Assembly: GCA_021234155.1 (NCBI GenBank)
Contig: JAJEKV010000002.1
Coordinates: 28,632,262-28,696,261, forward strand
Origin: Isoetes taiwanensis
Taxonomy: Eukaryota; Streptophyta; Lycopodiopsida; Isoetales; Isoetaceae
Reading direction: 5' to 3'
DNA: 64,000 bases
Shown: one piece after another, positions 22,068 through 33,560 of the stretch
Layout: each line of letters opens with the position of its first letter
How positions within the stretch are numbered: the first letter of the stretch is position 1
The notes under the pieces: generated by a model
Told to the model about the DNA's origin: nothing
What the model saw: the letters and a program-made list of their open reading frames with translations, nothing else
The model's database searches: none
Position numbers and translations under genes: made by a program

Positions 22068-24764
22068 TTACAGAGTCATCCCAGCAGGAGCACCAGCAGC
22101 AGCCTTTTGTTTCTTAGCTTTTTCAACAACAATAGCTTGAGTGGTCAATACCATGCCTGCTACTGAAGCTGCATTTTGCAATGCACATCTGCTGACTTTT
22201 GAAGGGTCGATAACACCAGACTGTAGAAGATTCTCATACTTGTCAGTCATAGCATTGTAACCCATCTCCCACTCAGTCTGTAATGTTTTCTCGACTACCA
22301 CTGCACCTTCAACACCCGCATTATGGGCAATCAAAGCTGCAGGAGCTAGAAGTGCCTGCATTCACAACAATCACTTAAGCCACTTCTTCAAGTATAGAAT
22401 AAGAGAAAGACATTAAGCACTCCTGACTTGTTACTAGGTTTTGCATCCAAAACCTCCTACACCAACAAAAGTAATAATTCTATAGAACCTTGAAAAATCA
22501 GGCTAAACTAACAGACTATTTTCGTACCTTCTGTACAATATCTGCTCCAAGCTTTTCTTCCGGATCTGTTATACTCTCTTTAATCTTGGGAACAGAAGCA
22601 GATAAATGAACAAAGGCTGCCCCACCGCCAGGCACTATTCCTTCTTCAATGGCTGCAAACGTTGCATTCTTTGCATCTTCTATTCGCAGCTTCCTGTCTT
22701 CTAGTTCAGCTTCTGTTGCAGCACCAACCTAGAAAAGCAGGGAAGTTAATTTCATGTATATCTTGAAAGAATATAATATTTCCATAGAATTGAAGAGTAC
22801 CTTTATAACAGCTACTCCACCAGAGAGCTTGGCAATCCTTTCTGACAACTTTTCAGTGTCATAAACGGAGTCTGTTTCTGTCAATTCTCTCTTTATCTGC
22901 GCAATTCGAGCTTGTATTTCATCTTTACTTGCAGCATCAGCAATAATAGTAGTTGTGTTATTGGTGATTTTGATCTTTCTAGCAGTTCCTAATTGTTCCA
23001 ACGTTACAGTCTCAACCTTCAAACCCAAGTCGCTTGCTATAAACTCAGAACCTATCAAATATAAGATCAAAAGAATATGTAAGCACAAACACCATTGCAA
23101 TTCATTCTTTAAGAGAACACAACAATGCCATGGACAATTGAAATACCTGTAACAATTGCAATGTCTTGAAGAAGAGCTTTCCTACGCTCACCAAAACCAG
23201 GTGCTTTAATCGCTGCAACACTAATCACACCACGAAGCTTGTTTACAACCAAAGTTGCAAGTGCTTCACCTGATACATCTTCTGCAATAATAACAAGCGG
23301 GGCACTAAGTTTTGTTGTCTGCTCGAGGATGGGTATGAGCTCCTTTACGGTTGTGATTTTCTGGTCAGTGACCAAGATACGTGCATTGTCAAACTCAACA
23401 GTTGACTTTTCTGGATTTGTGACAAACTGAGGTGAGATGTATCCACGATCAATCTGTAAAATGCATTTGAGATCAGCATTAACAAATGTAAGTACAATTT
23501 CAAATAAAGTTGAACTGCAATTTCAAATAGATGTAAGTTACATTATGCTAACATGTAGTCCACAAAAATTTAGTAGTACATACCTCCATCCCCTCCTCTA
23601 CAGTTATTGTGGTTTCAAATGAAGAGGACGACTCTATTGAGAGCACCCCATCAGAACCAACTTTATCAATAGCATCTGCTATCATGGTCCCTACAAAATC
23701 ATCGTTTCCAGCCGAGATACTTGCAACAGCTGTGCACCCACAGAAGCCAATTTAATTCTTCGATGCAAACATAGAAGTTTTAACACTAAATTTGCACTAC
23801 CTTTAATGTCTTCACGACCTTGGACTGGTCTAGACTTTTCCTTGAGCTCCTCAATTAAAGCAGTAACAGTTTTGTCAATACCCTTCTTTATTGCAACAGG
23901 GTTTGCACCAGAAGTCACATTCAGAAGTCCAAGCTTAATGAGCTCCCTCGCCAGAACACATGCAGTTGTAGTGCCGTCGCCTGCTGAGTCATTAGTCTTG
24001 CTTGCTACCTGCATGACAAGGTATAATATAGCTTTTCAGATGCACTGCCTTAAAAAAATAAGTAGTTGCATCACGTCACATACCTCACGAATTAACGCAG
24101 CGCCTGCATTTTCCATATTATCTGGCAACTCGATAGCCCTGGCTATTGTTACCCCATCATTGATAACTTTTGGGTTACCGAATTCATCTAGGACAACATT
24201 CCGACCTGCAAGTACCCCATTCAAACTAATTGGAACCCTAGAGCTGATATCAAGAACTGCTTGTTCTCATTTATAAAAAAATTTGAATCCAAAAGTAACC
24301 TCGAGGTCCCAAGGTAACACCCACAGCATCAGTCAGCTTATCAATCCCAGCCTGAAGAGCTGATCTAGACGCCTGGTCAAAAAATATCTCCTTTGCATTG
24401 GCTCTAACTACAAAGCTGGCTCTACTCCTATAACCAGTGTTCAACTGTACTATCTTCCGAGTTAACTGGTTCCTCCCTTGCCATGCTCCCAATACTCTTC
24501 TTCCAGGCTTTAACTGGAAGAAAAAAACGAAACAGAATAAACTCAGGGCGCATAGAAACACTGTATAGACAAAATGCATGCAGCAACCCTAAGAATGGGC
24601 TGCAAAGTAGACCTTCGGACACCATTACAGCTAAACAAAAGGAACCGAGGAACATCCAAATAAAATTTATCACAGATTTTTCTCACACTTACAGAAGAAG
24701 GCACTGGGGGAGAAGCGACTGCGCAGGAAAATGCTCCATTTGTAAGCATTGCGTGAGCCGCCAT
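22068..24764 (-). CDS. CPN60A: Chloroplast chaperonin 60 subunit alpha (Rubisco-binding protein alpha)
   Basis: Nine exons on the minus strand: 24693-24764, 24300-24513, 24084-24205, 23801-24008, 23584-23729, 23147-23453, 22801-23051, 22528-22728 and 22068-22355. All introns are GT-AG and phases agree, giving 602 residues plus stop. Residues 1 to about 61 are a Ser/Arg-rich chloroplast transit peptide; the mature part starts near [10 protein letters not shown]. GroEL signatures are complete: [28 protein letters not shown], the ATPase loop GDGTTTA (146-152), [18 protein letters not shown], and VPGGGAA (near 474). RNVVLDEFG and IDRGYISPQ mark the alpha rather than beta subunit. The protein forms the Cpn60 alpha/beta barrel in the stroma and folds Rubisco large subunit with Cpn20/Cpn10. 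The start at 24764 lies in a strong context (GCCATGGCG). Intact and the only clearly functional gene in the window. Confidence 0.96.
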
Positions 24765-24840
24765 GGCTAGCTTTCGACGGAACAAGCTGTTTGAAGGCCC
24801 CCTATTTCTGTAAAACCTTCTAAAGCCCTGGACTCCTAGA

Positions 24841-24858
24841 GAAGTTTCTGGAGAATTC
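24841..24858 (-). promoter_or_regulatory. Heat-shock-element-like site upstream of Cpn60 alpha
   Basis: GAAGTTTCTGGAGAATTC consists of four alternating 5-bp HSF units (GAAnnTTCnnGAGnnTTC) with one mismatch, GAG for GAA. It lies 77 bp upstream of the start codon. A TATATA at 24913-24918 lies further upstream, so the site could be in the leader if that TATA is used. Heat induction is known for many chaperonin genes; activity here is inferred. Confidence 0.5.
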
Positions 24859-25013
24859 TATCATTTAGGGCCATCGCCGAGGCTCTCTGCCAGAGGTCCA
24901 GATTATTCCACGTATATAGGTATTTTGGAAAATATCTACCTAGGCATTATCTTGCTAAAAGAGCATGCTGTTTTTGTTGTAGGTGCTCGTCATATAATCA
25001 TTTTATATCTCTA

Positions 25014-26492
25014 TTAGAAAAGGGCCCGGCATGACGGCTAGGCCCTTTTCTTTTGCATCGTTCTTTGGCTCGGCCGAGGCCTCTGGCCGAGGCCTCGCCT
25101 CGGTTTGGACATCATTGGCACGATTCCTAGCTCACCTTGACTTAGATAAATTCTAGCCTATGCATGCACAAATACATCATTGTACCCATGTTACTTAACA
25201 TCTATTGATTAATCCATGAGGAACTTACTTTCGTCTATTATCAGTTTTAAAGTAGCACTTTTACTCGTGTTAGTCAACACCTGAGAAGTCACCTATGACG
25301 AGCTTATTCACACTTATTAATGATGTCGAAGCATCATTCTCTTGCTAATCGCATAGTATTCACACACATGTTACTCTATAAAACCTTTAAAAGTATTTGA
25401 CGGAGGATTTTTCAAAGTAAATGCTATCAATTTCAAAGAATCGTTTAAAAAATGTTCAAGGAATACTCTATTTATATAAGTGCCTCTTTATACAGAACGT
25501 TCGGGGTGTATGTTCGATGGTCTTTTTGCAATGCACCCTGGCGTGACGTTTCTGTAACGACGATTTTGACTCTATCTTGTGAGGTGCACCTTGAGAGGGC
25601 GACGTAAAGTTGTCCATGTGCGAAAACTGGCGCTGCAAGTAAAGCCCAACGGTCTCTTGAGATTGACCTTGCAATTTATTGATTGCCATTGAGAATGCTA
25701 AGCGGATTGGGTATTGTCTTTCGGTGAAAGGTATGTGTGAATCAGATGGGGTCAAGTTGATTCTTGGCAACAGGTAGGGGTGCCTCTGAATTCGCCCGTG
25801 ACTATCTCCGCCCGTAGGATTCTCTGTATTGCATGTGTGATGCGCAAGCGTGTTCCGTTGCATAGGCCACCTTGAGGATACATGCTTCTAAGTAACATTA
25901 CTATTGCTCCCACCTTGATATTGAGCTTGTGAGGCGGCATTCCGGAAGGTGTGAGGTGATTGATGAATTTGATAAGGAAATTCCGGATGTCCTCTTCATC
26001 TTCCAGGTTGAGCGTATCAATACCAAGATATGGGTGCAAGTCTCCATGCAATCTTTGTAGGGCCTTGTCACTAAGACTCAGTGTATCTTCATTTTTTGGA
26101 GATAGTATAGATTTCTCGAATAGGTGTTCCATGTTGGCTGGGTCTATACTTATTCCAAACACCTCATCGATAATGTTATTTTGCGCAATACACTTGCTCG
26201 GCAGCTCAACGACATCTTCAGGGAGCGTAGGCTCGTCATTCATTCGTTCTCCGTCACCAAGCTTTAGCAAGTATTCAGACCATTCCTTTTTGCCTTTGTT
26301 GACATGCAAGTTCGTTGTTAGTTTGAATGTTTGAATGTCTTGAAGTGTTTCCATAGGGGGTTGCTCTTGATACATTTTTTTCAAGAATCTCCATCTTCTT
26401 AGCTCGTTTGATTACTGGTAGTTGTTGCCTAAGATCACCGCCAGCTAATATAACCATTCCTCCGAATGGTCTGAAATCATGTCGAATTTCCT
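25014..26492 (-). mobile_element. Helitron remnant (autonomous type), 3' part
   Basis: In minus orientation the element runs from a PIF1-type helicase at 26492-25468 to a 3' end at 25014. The end reads CTAA followed by host T, as Helitrons require (CTRR then T), directly after a hairpin with a 9-bp stem AAAAGGGCC/GGCCCTTTT (25018-25049). The hairpin is closer to the end than the usual 10-12 bp. The upstream part (Rep domain and 5' end) is not found; the helicase is cut at 26493 by another element with the same terminal hairpin. Confidence 0.6.
25468..26492 (-). pseudogene. Helitron PIF1-type helicase, C-terminal half
   Basis: Three overlapping minus-strand frames give one broken protein. First comes FGGMVILAGGDLRQQLPVI (family: FGGKVVVLGGDFRQxLPVI, helicase motif III region). 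Then come residues with LNLEDEEDI, HKLNIKVGAIVMLLR and NGTRLRIT. Last, LLPRINLTPSDS, PIRLAFSMAINKLQGQS and VGLYL match motifs V and VI (FPVRLAFAMTINKSQGQT). This helicase unwinds DNA during rolling-circle transposition of Helitrons. Two frameshifts and loss of the N-terminal Rep and Walker A parts make it inactive. Confidence 0.85.
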
Positions 26493-27679
26493 TTAGAAAA
26501 GGACCCCGCCTGACGACCAGGCCCTTTTCTTTTGCACCCTTCCTCGGCTCGGCCCTTCAGAGCCTCGCCTCGGTTTGGACATCTTTGGGGCTATTCCTCG
26601 GCTCGGCCGAGGCCTCGCCTCGGTTTGGGGCCACCCATCATGTAGTGCTACTACTAATTCCAAAGTATCACCCATTAGGTGCTTACTTAACCTCGGTTCG
26701 TCATCGCCTCGCATACATACCTACTACCAATTTCGAAGTATTACACGTTGAGGATCTTAGTCACGTTTACTACCAATTTCAAAGTATCATGAATTGGGAG
26801 TTTACTCACACCTACTACTACTTCCTAAGCATCACCCATTGGAAGCTTACTACATCTACTATGAATTCCAAAGGACAACCATTATATGTTTAAGAAACTT
26901 CCCGTGTTACTAAGCATCCATTGAGGAGCATAGTCTATACGGCCATGAAGACCCATACCACATCTACACCCATGAGGACCTTCAAGAAACTTCCCATGTT
27001 ACTCAGCACCCATTGCTCAACCACTATAAGGAGCTCACTCATGTCTATTACTAATTCCAAAGTATCATGCATGAGGAGCATACTCACACATACATCCATG
27101 AGGACCTATACCACATCTACACCCATGAGGACCTTTACCACATCTATTTCTTGGCACCCATGCATTCTATTTTGAGTGTTTGCAAAGTTTCCAAAAACCA
27201 CCTACTTTGAGCCTTTTTCAAGTTCTAAAAAGTTTCTACTTTTAGACTGAGGTGCTTGCCCATGAGCATCTGGAACATTCTAGATCATTCTATTTTGAGT
27301 TTTCTAGAACATTATATTTTGAGCATCCCCAAAGTTCCAAAAAGCTTGCTACTTTTAGACTGAGGTGCTTGCCCAAGAGCATCTGGAGGGTCCTAGAACG
27401 TTCTGTTTTGAGTGCCCATGAATATCTGGAATCGCCTCTATTTGGAGACCATTGGTATTATTCCTCGATGCCAAGACCTCGCCGAGTTCTTGCAAACTTT
27501 AGAAAACTTTCTATTTTAATACTATGGAACCTTCTATTTTTAGACTGAGGTGCTTACCCGTAAGCATCTGAAATATTCCAGAACATTCTATTTTGAGCCA
27601 AGATCACGCCATGTGGCGCATCCTCCACCGTCGATGGGACGTGGAACACAGACGGACACTATTTCCTTATTATATAGGA
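26493..27679 (-). mobile_element. Non-coding Helitron-like element inserted in the helicase
   Basis: On the minus strand the 3' end at 26493 repeats the hairpin and CTAA of the 25014 element (stem AAAAGGGCC with one mismatch opposite GGTCCTTTT). A possible 5' end TCCTATATAATAAGG starts at 27679. The body has GC-rich CGGCTCGGCCGAGGCCTCG palindromes near the 3' end, then loose repeats of CCAATTTCAAAGTATCA (26660-27070) and of CTTTTAGACTGAGGTGCTTG (27240, 27354, 27538). No coding region is present. The base after CTAA is A rather than T and the 5' end is a guess, so class and length are uncertain. Confidence 0.45.
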
Positions 27680-27976
27680 CTAGTTTACCCAATTGGGCGG
27701 AGGTTTTTGCACCTTGTAATGTGGTGAGGCGGCGCCCGAGCGGCGGATTCATTAATCGCATGTGATACTAGCATCATAAATATGTATTTCAAATGCAAAG
27801 GTATAACTTTCATAAAACATTCAAGTACAAGATCCAAGAGACTATATATATCAACTTATCCGTACAGTATTCATTCTAGTACCATAACTATAAATATACC
27901 ATTAATTGTCACTATATCTATGTGATTCTTAGATACAAAGCACTAAAATTATCGTGACATTTCCTTCGACCTGATC
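27680..27976. other. Host DNA left of gypsy-1, no gene seen
   Basis: Mostly AT-rich sequence ending in the AGACC target duplication (27977-27981). It would join 48034 onward if gypsy-1 were absent. Confidence 0.5.
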
Positions 27977-27981
27977 AGACC

Positions 27982-28578
27982 TGTTTGGGGTCTGGGTTCG
28001 GGAGTTCCTGCAAGACAGCCCTCTGTGAGGACCCTTGGATCTAACAGGAGAATCGGGGGGACTATGTCACGCGGGATTTGCAAGAAAAGAACAAGAAGAA
28101 GAAAACGGAACAGAAAAGAACAATGAGAGGAAAATGATATGCTTCCTTGATATCACTGATGAACATACATGAGCTCTCGCAATTGAGAGAAGACTGAAAA
28201 GAGACAAGACTCAAACTCCTCTAGCCCTCATATGCTAGCTCTACTCATATATATAGTACAATGGCCTCTGGCCCAATATAGACACTCTGGATCGATCGGT
28301 CTTGCCGACTCACGGAAGGAGGCCCGATTTGATAATGTTGGCGGTGCCTCTTGAAATGCCTAGAATCACGCGGACGCCGACGCGCGGCGTGTGACGGGTC
28401 ATCACTTGTCGAGCGGGCTCTTGTTGACGGGACGCAGTTTTGATTTATTGGTGGGCCGCTTGGCCTTCTCGGCCGAGCTTTTGATGGCTGACCCATGCCT
28501 GCCTCCTGTGGATCCTTGAGCTTGACCTGGTCCGTCAGATGCATGAATAGTCCTGAACCGGGAGGCCTGGGACTAACA
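27982..28578 (-). repeat. gypsy-1 3' LTR
   Basis: 597 bp, starting TG and ending CA on the coding (minus) strand. Carries a TATATATA stretch (about 28248-28256) suited to an LTR promoter. Differs from the other LTR by scattered substitutions and small indels. Confidence 0.9.
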
Positions 28579-28588
28579 CTCCCCCACC
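28579..28588 (-). promoter_or_regulatory. gypsy-1 polypurine tract
   Basis: GGTGGGGGAG on the minus strand directly abuts the TGTTAG start of the 3' LTR, the position and composition of a plus-strand primer. It fixes the orientation of the element. Confidence 0.8.
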
Positions 28589-28899
28589 AAATGACACTCG
28601 TGAGTGAAGAAAAGGAGGAAGTGTTTCGAGGGTGGGAAGCCATCGGGCCGAAAGTGATCCTCGGGGGAATGAGGACGGGCACCATTATGGTATCGCCAAT
28701 GAGATCCCGGGCGTGTTTGAAGAGCGGGGAGGAGTGTTGAGTCCAAGGGCGGGATCGCATCAAGGAGAAACGAGATCGCACCATGTCCTCAAGGGCGCAT
28801 GGGCGTCGGAAGAAACAAACCGACATTCCATGAGCAGTGCAGTCCGGAGGCCAAGGCACCGTGGCCGCATTCGGTTGCAAGAAAAATGGGACGCCTTTG

Positions 28900-29536
28900 C
28901 CGATTTAAGGAGCTAAGCAAGATGCATTTTAGAGCAGCACAAAAAACCCGCTTGAAGGTGGATCAAGGATCCGGTGAGGTGGCGGCATGCCGCAAGAAGG
29001 TGTCAAGACCATGGAGCGCATCAGTGGCGTTGCCAACCACGCCATTAGCAATATAGATCCAATTCGTGGTGTTCTCAAGAGTGGCACCCTCCTCCCAATG
29101 GGGAGGCCCGAACAAAGCGGGGGATCCCACAGGAGATCCGGTCGAGATCGGAGGTGGAGTCCATCCAAAGATGGCCATCCATGACCTTTGTCCAAAAGGG
29201 GAGACGCCAATCGAAGTCGGGAACGGGGGCGTGGAGGAACCCCCGAGGGAAGCATAGGGAGAGGGAACCATGCCCGTGGGTGTGGGTTCTTGAGCTGCTC
29301 CGAGAATTCACCGACAAGGGGCGGATCAAGAGCTTTACACCAACGATCCCGGGCGAGGCGAGAGTTGAGAGTTGACATGAGGGCTATCCCACTGTGGGGA
29401 CCTGTCTTGCTATCCGGAAGAGCACGTAATTGATTGTAACCGGCGAGGTGTTGCATATAAATTTGTGCATAGGGAAGATCCTCAGGATGTCCCAGATACT
29501 TCCTTATTTGTTGCAGCACTTCCGCTTGCCAGAGAG
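28900..29536 (-). pseudogene. gypsy-1 extra ORF, C-terminal part (beyond CACTA-2)
   Basis: The minus strand has an open frame of about 200 residues starting right at the CACTA-2 border (WQAEVLQQIRKYLGHPE, then YAQIYMQHLAGYNQL). Across the CACTA insertion it is in frame with the ORF that stops at 38468, so it is the second part of that protein. The rest is Pro/Leu-rich and probably frameshifted. Function unknown; it occupies the position where Athila-type elements carry an env-like or other extra gene. Confidence 0.6.
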
Positions 29537-29559
29537 CACTACCACCCCAATTCTGGGTC

Positions 29560-30580
29560 CACACTTAAAAACAACAGTAAAAGAAAAACCACATGTTGTT
29601 GTTCAAAAACTCTACATGTGGTTATGTGGAGGTGTGGTTTATTAAAGAAGGCGGTGTAGGTTTTTTTAAGGAGCTATAGCTTTTTTTTTTTTTTTTTGAA
29701 GGTGTGGTTTTTTTTTTTAGGTGTGGTTTCATTTTGCGAAAGTGTAGTTTTTTTTTTAAAGATGAGTTGTTTTTAAGAAGATGTTGTTTTCTGAGGTGTG
29801 ATTTATAATAAGGTGTTGTTTTTAAGTATCTATTTTTTAAGGAAATATAGTTTTTTAAGGTGTCGTTTATAAGTAGGTGTAGTTTTTAAGTAGCTGTTTT
29901 CTAAGGAAGTATAGTTTTCTGAAGTGGTATGATTTTTTTAAGTCTAGGTGTTGTTTTGAGGTGTGGTTTATAAGTGAGTGTAGTTTTAAGCATTTGTTTT
30001 GGAAAGAAGTATGGGTTTTGAGGTGTGGTTTATAAGTGGGTGTAGTTCTTAAGTGGCTTTTTATGGAAGTATGGTTTTACGAAGTGGTGTGATTTTTAAG
30101 TTGAGGTGTTGTTTTTGAGGTGTGGTTTATAAGTGGGTGTAGTTTTTAAGTAGCTATTTTTTAAAGAAGTATTGTTTTTTGAGGTGTGATTTATAAGTGG
30201 GTGTAGTTTTTAAGTGGTTGTTTTTTAATAAAGTATGGTTTTTCTGAAGTGGTGTAGTTTGTAACTATATAGGTACAGTTTTTAAGAAGCTATTTTTTAA
30301 GGAAGTATGGTTTTTTTGAGGTATGGTTTATATAATTAGGTGTAATTTTTAAGTAGTTGTTTTTTTAATAGAGTATAGTTTTTAAGGTGTGGTTCATAAG
30401 TAGGTGTAGTTTTTTAAGTGGTTGTTTTTAAGAAAATATAGTTTTTTGTGTGGTTTATAATTTCGCGTAGTTTTTAAACACTTATTTCTTAAGGAAGTAT
30501 GGTTTTTTCAGGTGTGTTTTATAACTACGTGTAGTTTCTAAGTAGATGTTTTTTTTAAGGAAGTATGGTTTTTTGAGACG
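29560..30580. repeat. CACTA-2 left subterminal repeat region
   Basis: About a dozen loose copies of a roughly 60-bp unit built from GAGGTGTGGTTTATAAGTGG, GTGTAGTTTTTAAGTAG and AAGGAAGTATGGTTTTTT. Starts with ACCACATGTTGTTGTT, a motif also seen inverted at the right end. Very T/G-rich on this strand. No genes. Confidence 0.75.
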
Positions 30581-31880
30581 CAACAATGCCAAGGTAGATC
30601 AAAGATGCCACGTAAGCTCCAACATGCCACCTAGGCTTCAACATGCCACCTAGGCTCCAACATGCCAAGGTGGCTCAAACACCTGAGAATGCGCCCATGC
30701 CACGTGGGCACAAACACGCCACCTAGGATCCAACATGCCAAGGTGGCTCAAATATGCCAACGTGGCTGAAACATGCCACGCGGGCTCCAACATGCCAAGG
30801 TGGCTCAAACATGATAAGGTGGCTCAAACATGCCACGTGGGCTCCAACACGCCATCTAGGCTCCAACATGCCAAGGTGACTCAAACATGCCAAGGTGGCT
30901 GAAACATGCCACGCGGGCTCAAACATGCCATCTAGGCTCCAACATGTCAAGGTGGCTCAAACATGCCATCTAGGCTCCAACATGCCACCTAGACTCAAAC
31001 ATGCCAAGATGGCTCCAACATGCCACCTAGGCTCGTCCAACATGCCAAGGTGGGTCAAACATGCCAAGGAAACTCAAAACTGCCACGCGGGGTCCAACAT
31101 GCCACCTAGGCTCTAACATGCCAAGGTGGCTCAAACATGCCACGTGGATTCCAAGATGCCACCTAGGCTCCAACATGCCAAGGTGGCTCAAACATGCCAC
31201 CTAGGCTCCAACATGCACCTAGGCTCAAACATGCCAAGGTGGCTCAAACATGCCATGCGGCTCCAACATGCCACCTAGGCTCAAGCCTGCCAAGGAGGCT
31301 CAAACATCCCAAGGTGGCTCAAATATGCCACACAAGCTCCTACATGCCACCTAGGCTCCAACATGCCAAGGTGGCTCAAACATGCCAAAGTGGCTCAAGC
31401 CACGTGGGCTCCAACATGCCATGGTGGCTCAAACATGTCACGCGGGCTCCAACATGCCACCTAGGCTCCAACATGCCAAGGTGGCTCTAACATGCCACAC
31501 ATGCTCCAACATGCCACCTAGGCTCCAACATACCAAGGTGGCTCAAACATGCCACGAGGGTTCCAACATGCCACCTAGGCTCAAACATGCCAAGGTGGCT
31601 CAAACATTCCACGTGGGCTCCAACATGCCAATGTGGCTCAAACATGCCACCTAGGCTCAAACATGCCAAGGTGGCTCAAACATGCCACGTGGGCTCCAAC
31701 ATGCCAAGATGGCTTAAACGTGCCGTGGGCTCCAACATGCCACCTAGGCTCAAACATGCCAAGGTGGCTCAAACATGCCATGCGGGAAGGTGGTTCAAAC
31801 ATGCCACCTAGGCTTCGGAATGCCACCAGGCTCCAACATGCCAAGGTGGTCCAAACATGCCACTTAGGCTCCAACATGCT
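30581..31880. repeat. 19-bp minisatellite array 1
   Basis: Tandem variants of a 19-bp unit, typified by CTCAAACATGCCACCTAGG and CTCAAACATGCCAAGGTGG, about 68 copies over 1.3 kb. Because the unit has no stop in any frame and 57 bp is three units, long open frames appear on both strands; these are not evidence of coding. Confidence 0.92.
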
Positions 31881-33090
31881 CTCCCTTCCTCCCTCATTCC
31901 CTCCCTTCCTCTCTCTACATCTCTCTCTGATTGGATCTGACAAAAGCGTTGGCACCTTCCCTAAGTCAAACAAGGGCAGGACTTTGCGCGGCTGCGGTGA
32001 GAGGCTAGACCCCAGGAGACGGAATGGGGTTTGGATTTATCCTCCCCCCAGTGTGGCAATTAGAAGTCAAGAGTGCCTTTTGCAGTAGCAAGATTGTTTG
32101 GAACGTTCGGGATGGCCGAAAGATACAAACTCTGTTATTTCTATCGCCATAGCTCTGCATGCATGTTCAAAAATCATGCACCTAGCGTAAACCTTGTATG
32201 TTGCTAGGTTATTGTAGGGTTTACGTTACGGAGATTGAGTTTTGATCGGTTGCATTTGGGACATAGTCCAGAAGTTGCAGTTGAAGATGCGAAGCAATAG
32301 GAACTGACGGACATGAGTTTGGATCTATTTTCCGCCCACTATGGCAATTAGAATTCAAGAGCTAATTGTATACAGATTGTTTTGAATAGAAGCACTTAAA
32401 AAAGTTGGAATTATTGACATTGTCATAAATTCTAATGCACCCTGAAAAATCTGATCATATGGCTTGTGTTAGAATCTCCAGGGTGTGTTAGAATCTCCAG
32501 GTTGTTTAAGGCAACCAATCTTTGCCCAAAATTATGCAAAAGGCATCAATTGCATTAGGATCCCTAAAGCAAAATGAGGTAGTTGCACTTAGATCTGAAT
32601 GTCTCGAGTTGTACTAATTTTATTCAAATTTTTGGAGGAGCAACCAGTGAAAATTTGTCGTGAGATGTGGGAAAATTTTTGGCTCAATTTGGATCTGGGA
32701 TGTCTAAGAAAATCGGGTTCAAAGTTGGACAAAAATTTGGCCAGTGCACTTCCCCGAGACAAAACAAGGTCTGCACACTCAAATGATGATATCTCGAGTT
32801 CTACTAAACAATTTTGCATGGTTTTTGAAATGACTACCAGAGAAAAGTTTTAGGAACATGTGGAAAAAAGTTTGGCCTGATTTGGAACTGGAATGATGGA
32901 GAAAAATGAGTCCAAATTGGATAAAAAATTCTGCCAGTGAATGGTCACAGAAGACCAGCAAGCAATTTTTTGGATCTCGAGCTTGATAAGGGTTTTTTTG
33001 CATGATTTCAACTAACACAAATCTAAATAGAGCCTAATACTATGTGCAAACACGAAGGAAGCTGCAGTTGAAAACACGAAGGAATAGGAA
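31881..33090. other. CACTA-2 interior, no gene seen
   Basis: After a CT-rich patch (31880-31925), 32010-32165 carries a direct copy of the arm that forms the palindrome at 33098-33560. The remainder shows pairs of related phrases (GAGAAAAGTTTTAGGAACATGTGG / GTGAAAATTTGTCGTGAG, within 32640-32870), suggesting an old duplication. No gene motifs. Confidence 0.45.
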
Positions 33091-33097
33091 TTGATGG

Positions 33098-33560
33098 AAT
33101 GGGGTTTGGATTTATCCTCATCCCAGTGTGGCAATTAGAAGTCAAGAGCGCCTTTTGCAGTAGCAAAATTGTTTGGGATTGTTCGGGATGGCCAATAGAT
33201 CCAAACTCTGTTATTTTTGTTGCCATGGCTCTGCATACATATTTAGAAAAGGTGCACCTAGTTATCCAAGAAAATGACCACGTTTTGGCCTTCGAAAGGA
33301 CCCTACAATAACCTAGGTACACATAGGGTTTACTTTTCGGAGGCCAAAACATGGTCGTTTTTTAGGATAACTAAGTGCATATTTTCTAAACATATATGCG
33401 GAGCCATGGCAACTGAAATAACTGGATCTATTGGGCATCCCGAATGATCCCAAATAATTTTGCTACTGCAAAACGCGCTCTTGATTTCTAACTGCCGCAC
33501 TGGGAGGAGGATAAATCCAAACCCCATTCCGTCAGTTCCTATTGCTTCGTGTTTTCAATT
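33098..33560. repeat. Long inverted repeat (palindrome)
   Basis: Arms of roughly 210 bp, 33098-33311 and about 33330-33545, are inverted copies. One arm has TGGGGTTTGGATTTATCCTC, CAGTGTGGCAATTAGAAG and GACCACGTTTTGGCC; the other has these as reverse complements with scattered mismatches. The centre is near 33320. A third, direct copy of the outer arm lies at about 32022-32165. A foldback element or hairpin-RNA source is possible. Confidence 0.8.

Noticed and set aside
24543-24785. Upstream start of Cpn60 alpha at 24785
   Set aside because: That codon is TTG, not ATG; the first ATG in frame is at 24764 in a strong context.
28245-28880. A host gene encoded on the minus strand
   Set aside because: It overlaps the gypsy-1 3' LTR and polypurine tract, so it is LTR and adjacent sequence.
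30581-31880. CRISPR array
   Set aside because: Short contiguous 19-bp units without unique spacers, in a plant transposon; this is a minisatellite.
30723-32088. Several repetitive proteins (NMPPRLKHAKVAQTCH-type) on both strands
   Set aside because: A 19-bp repeat free of stops is open in every frame; the peptides simply mirror the minisatellite.
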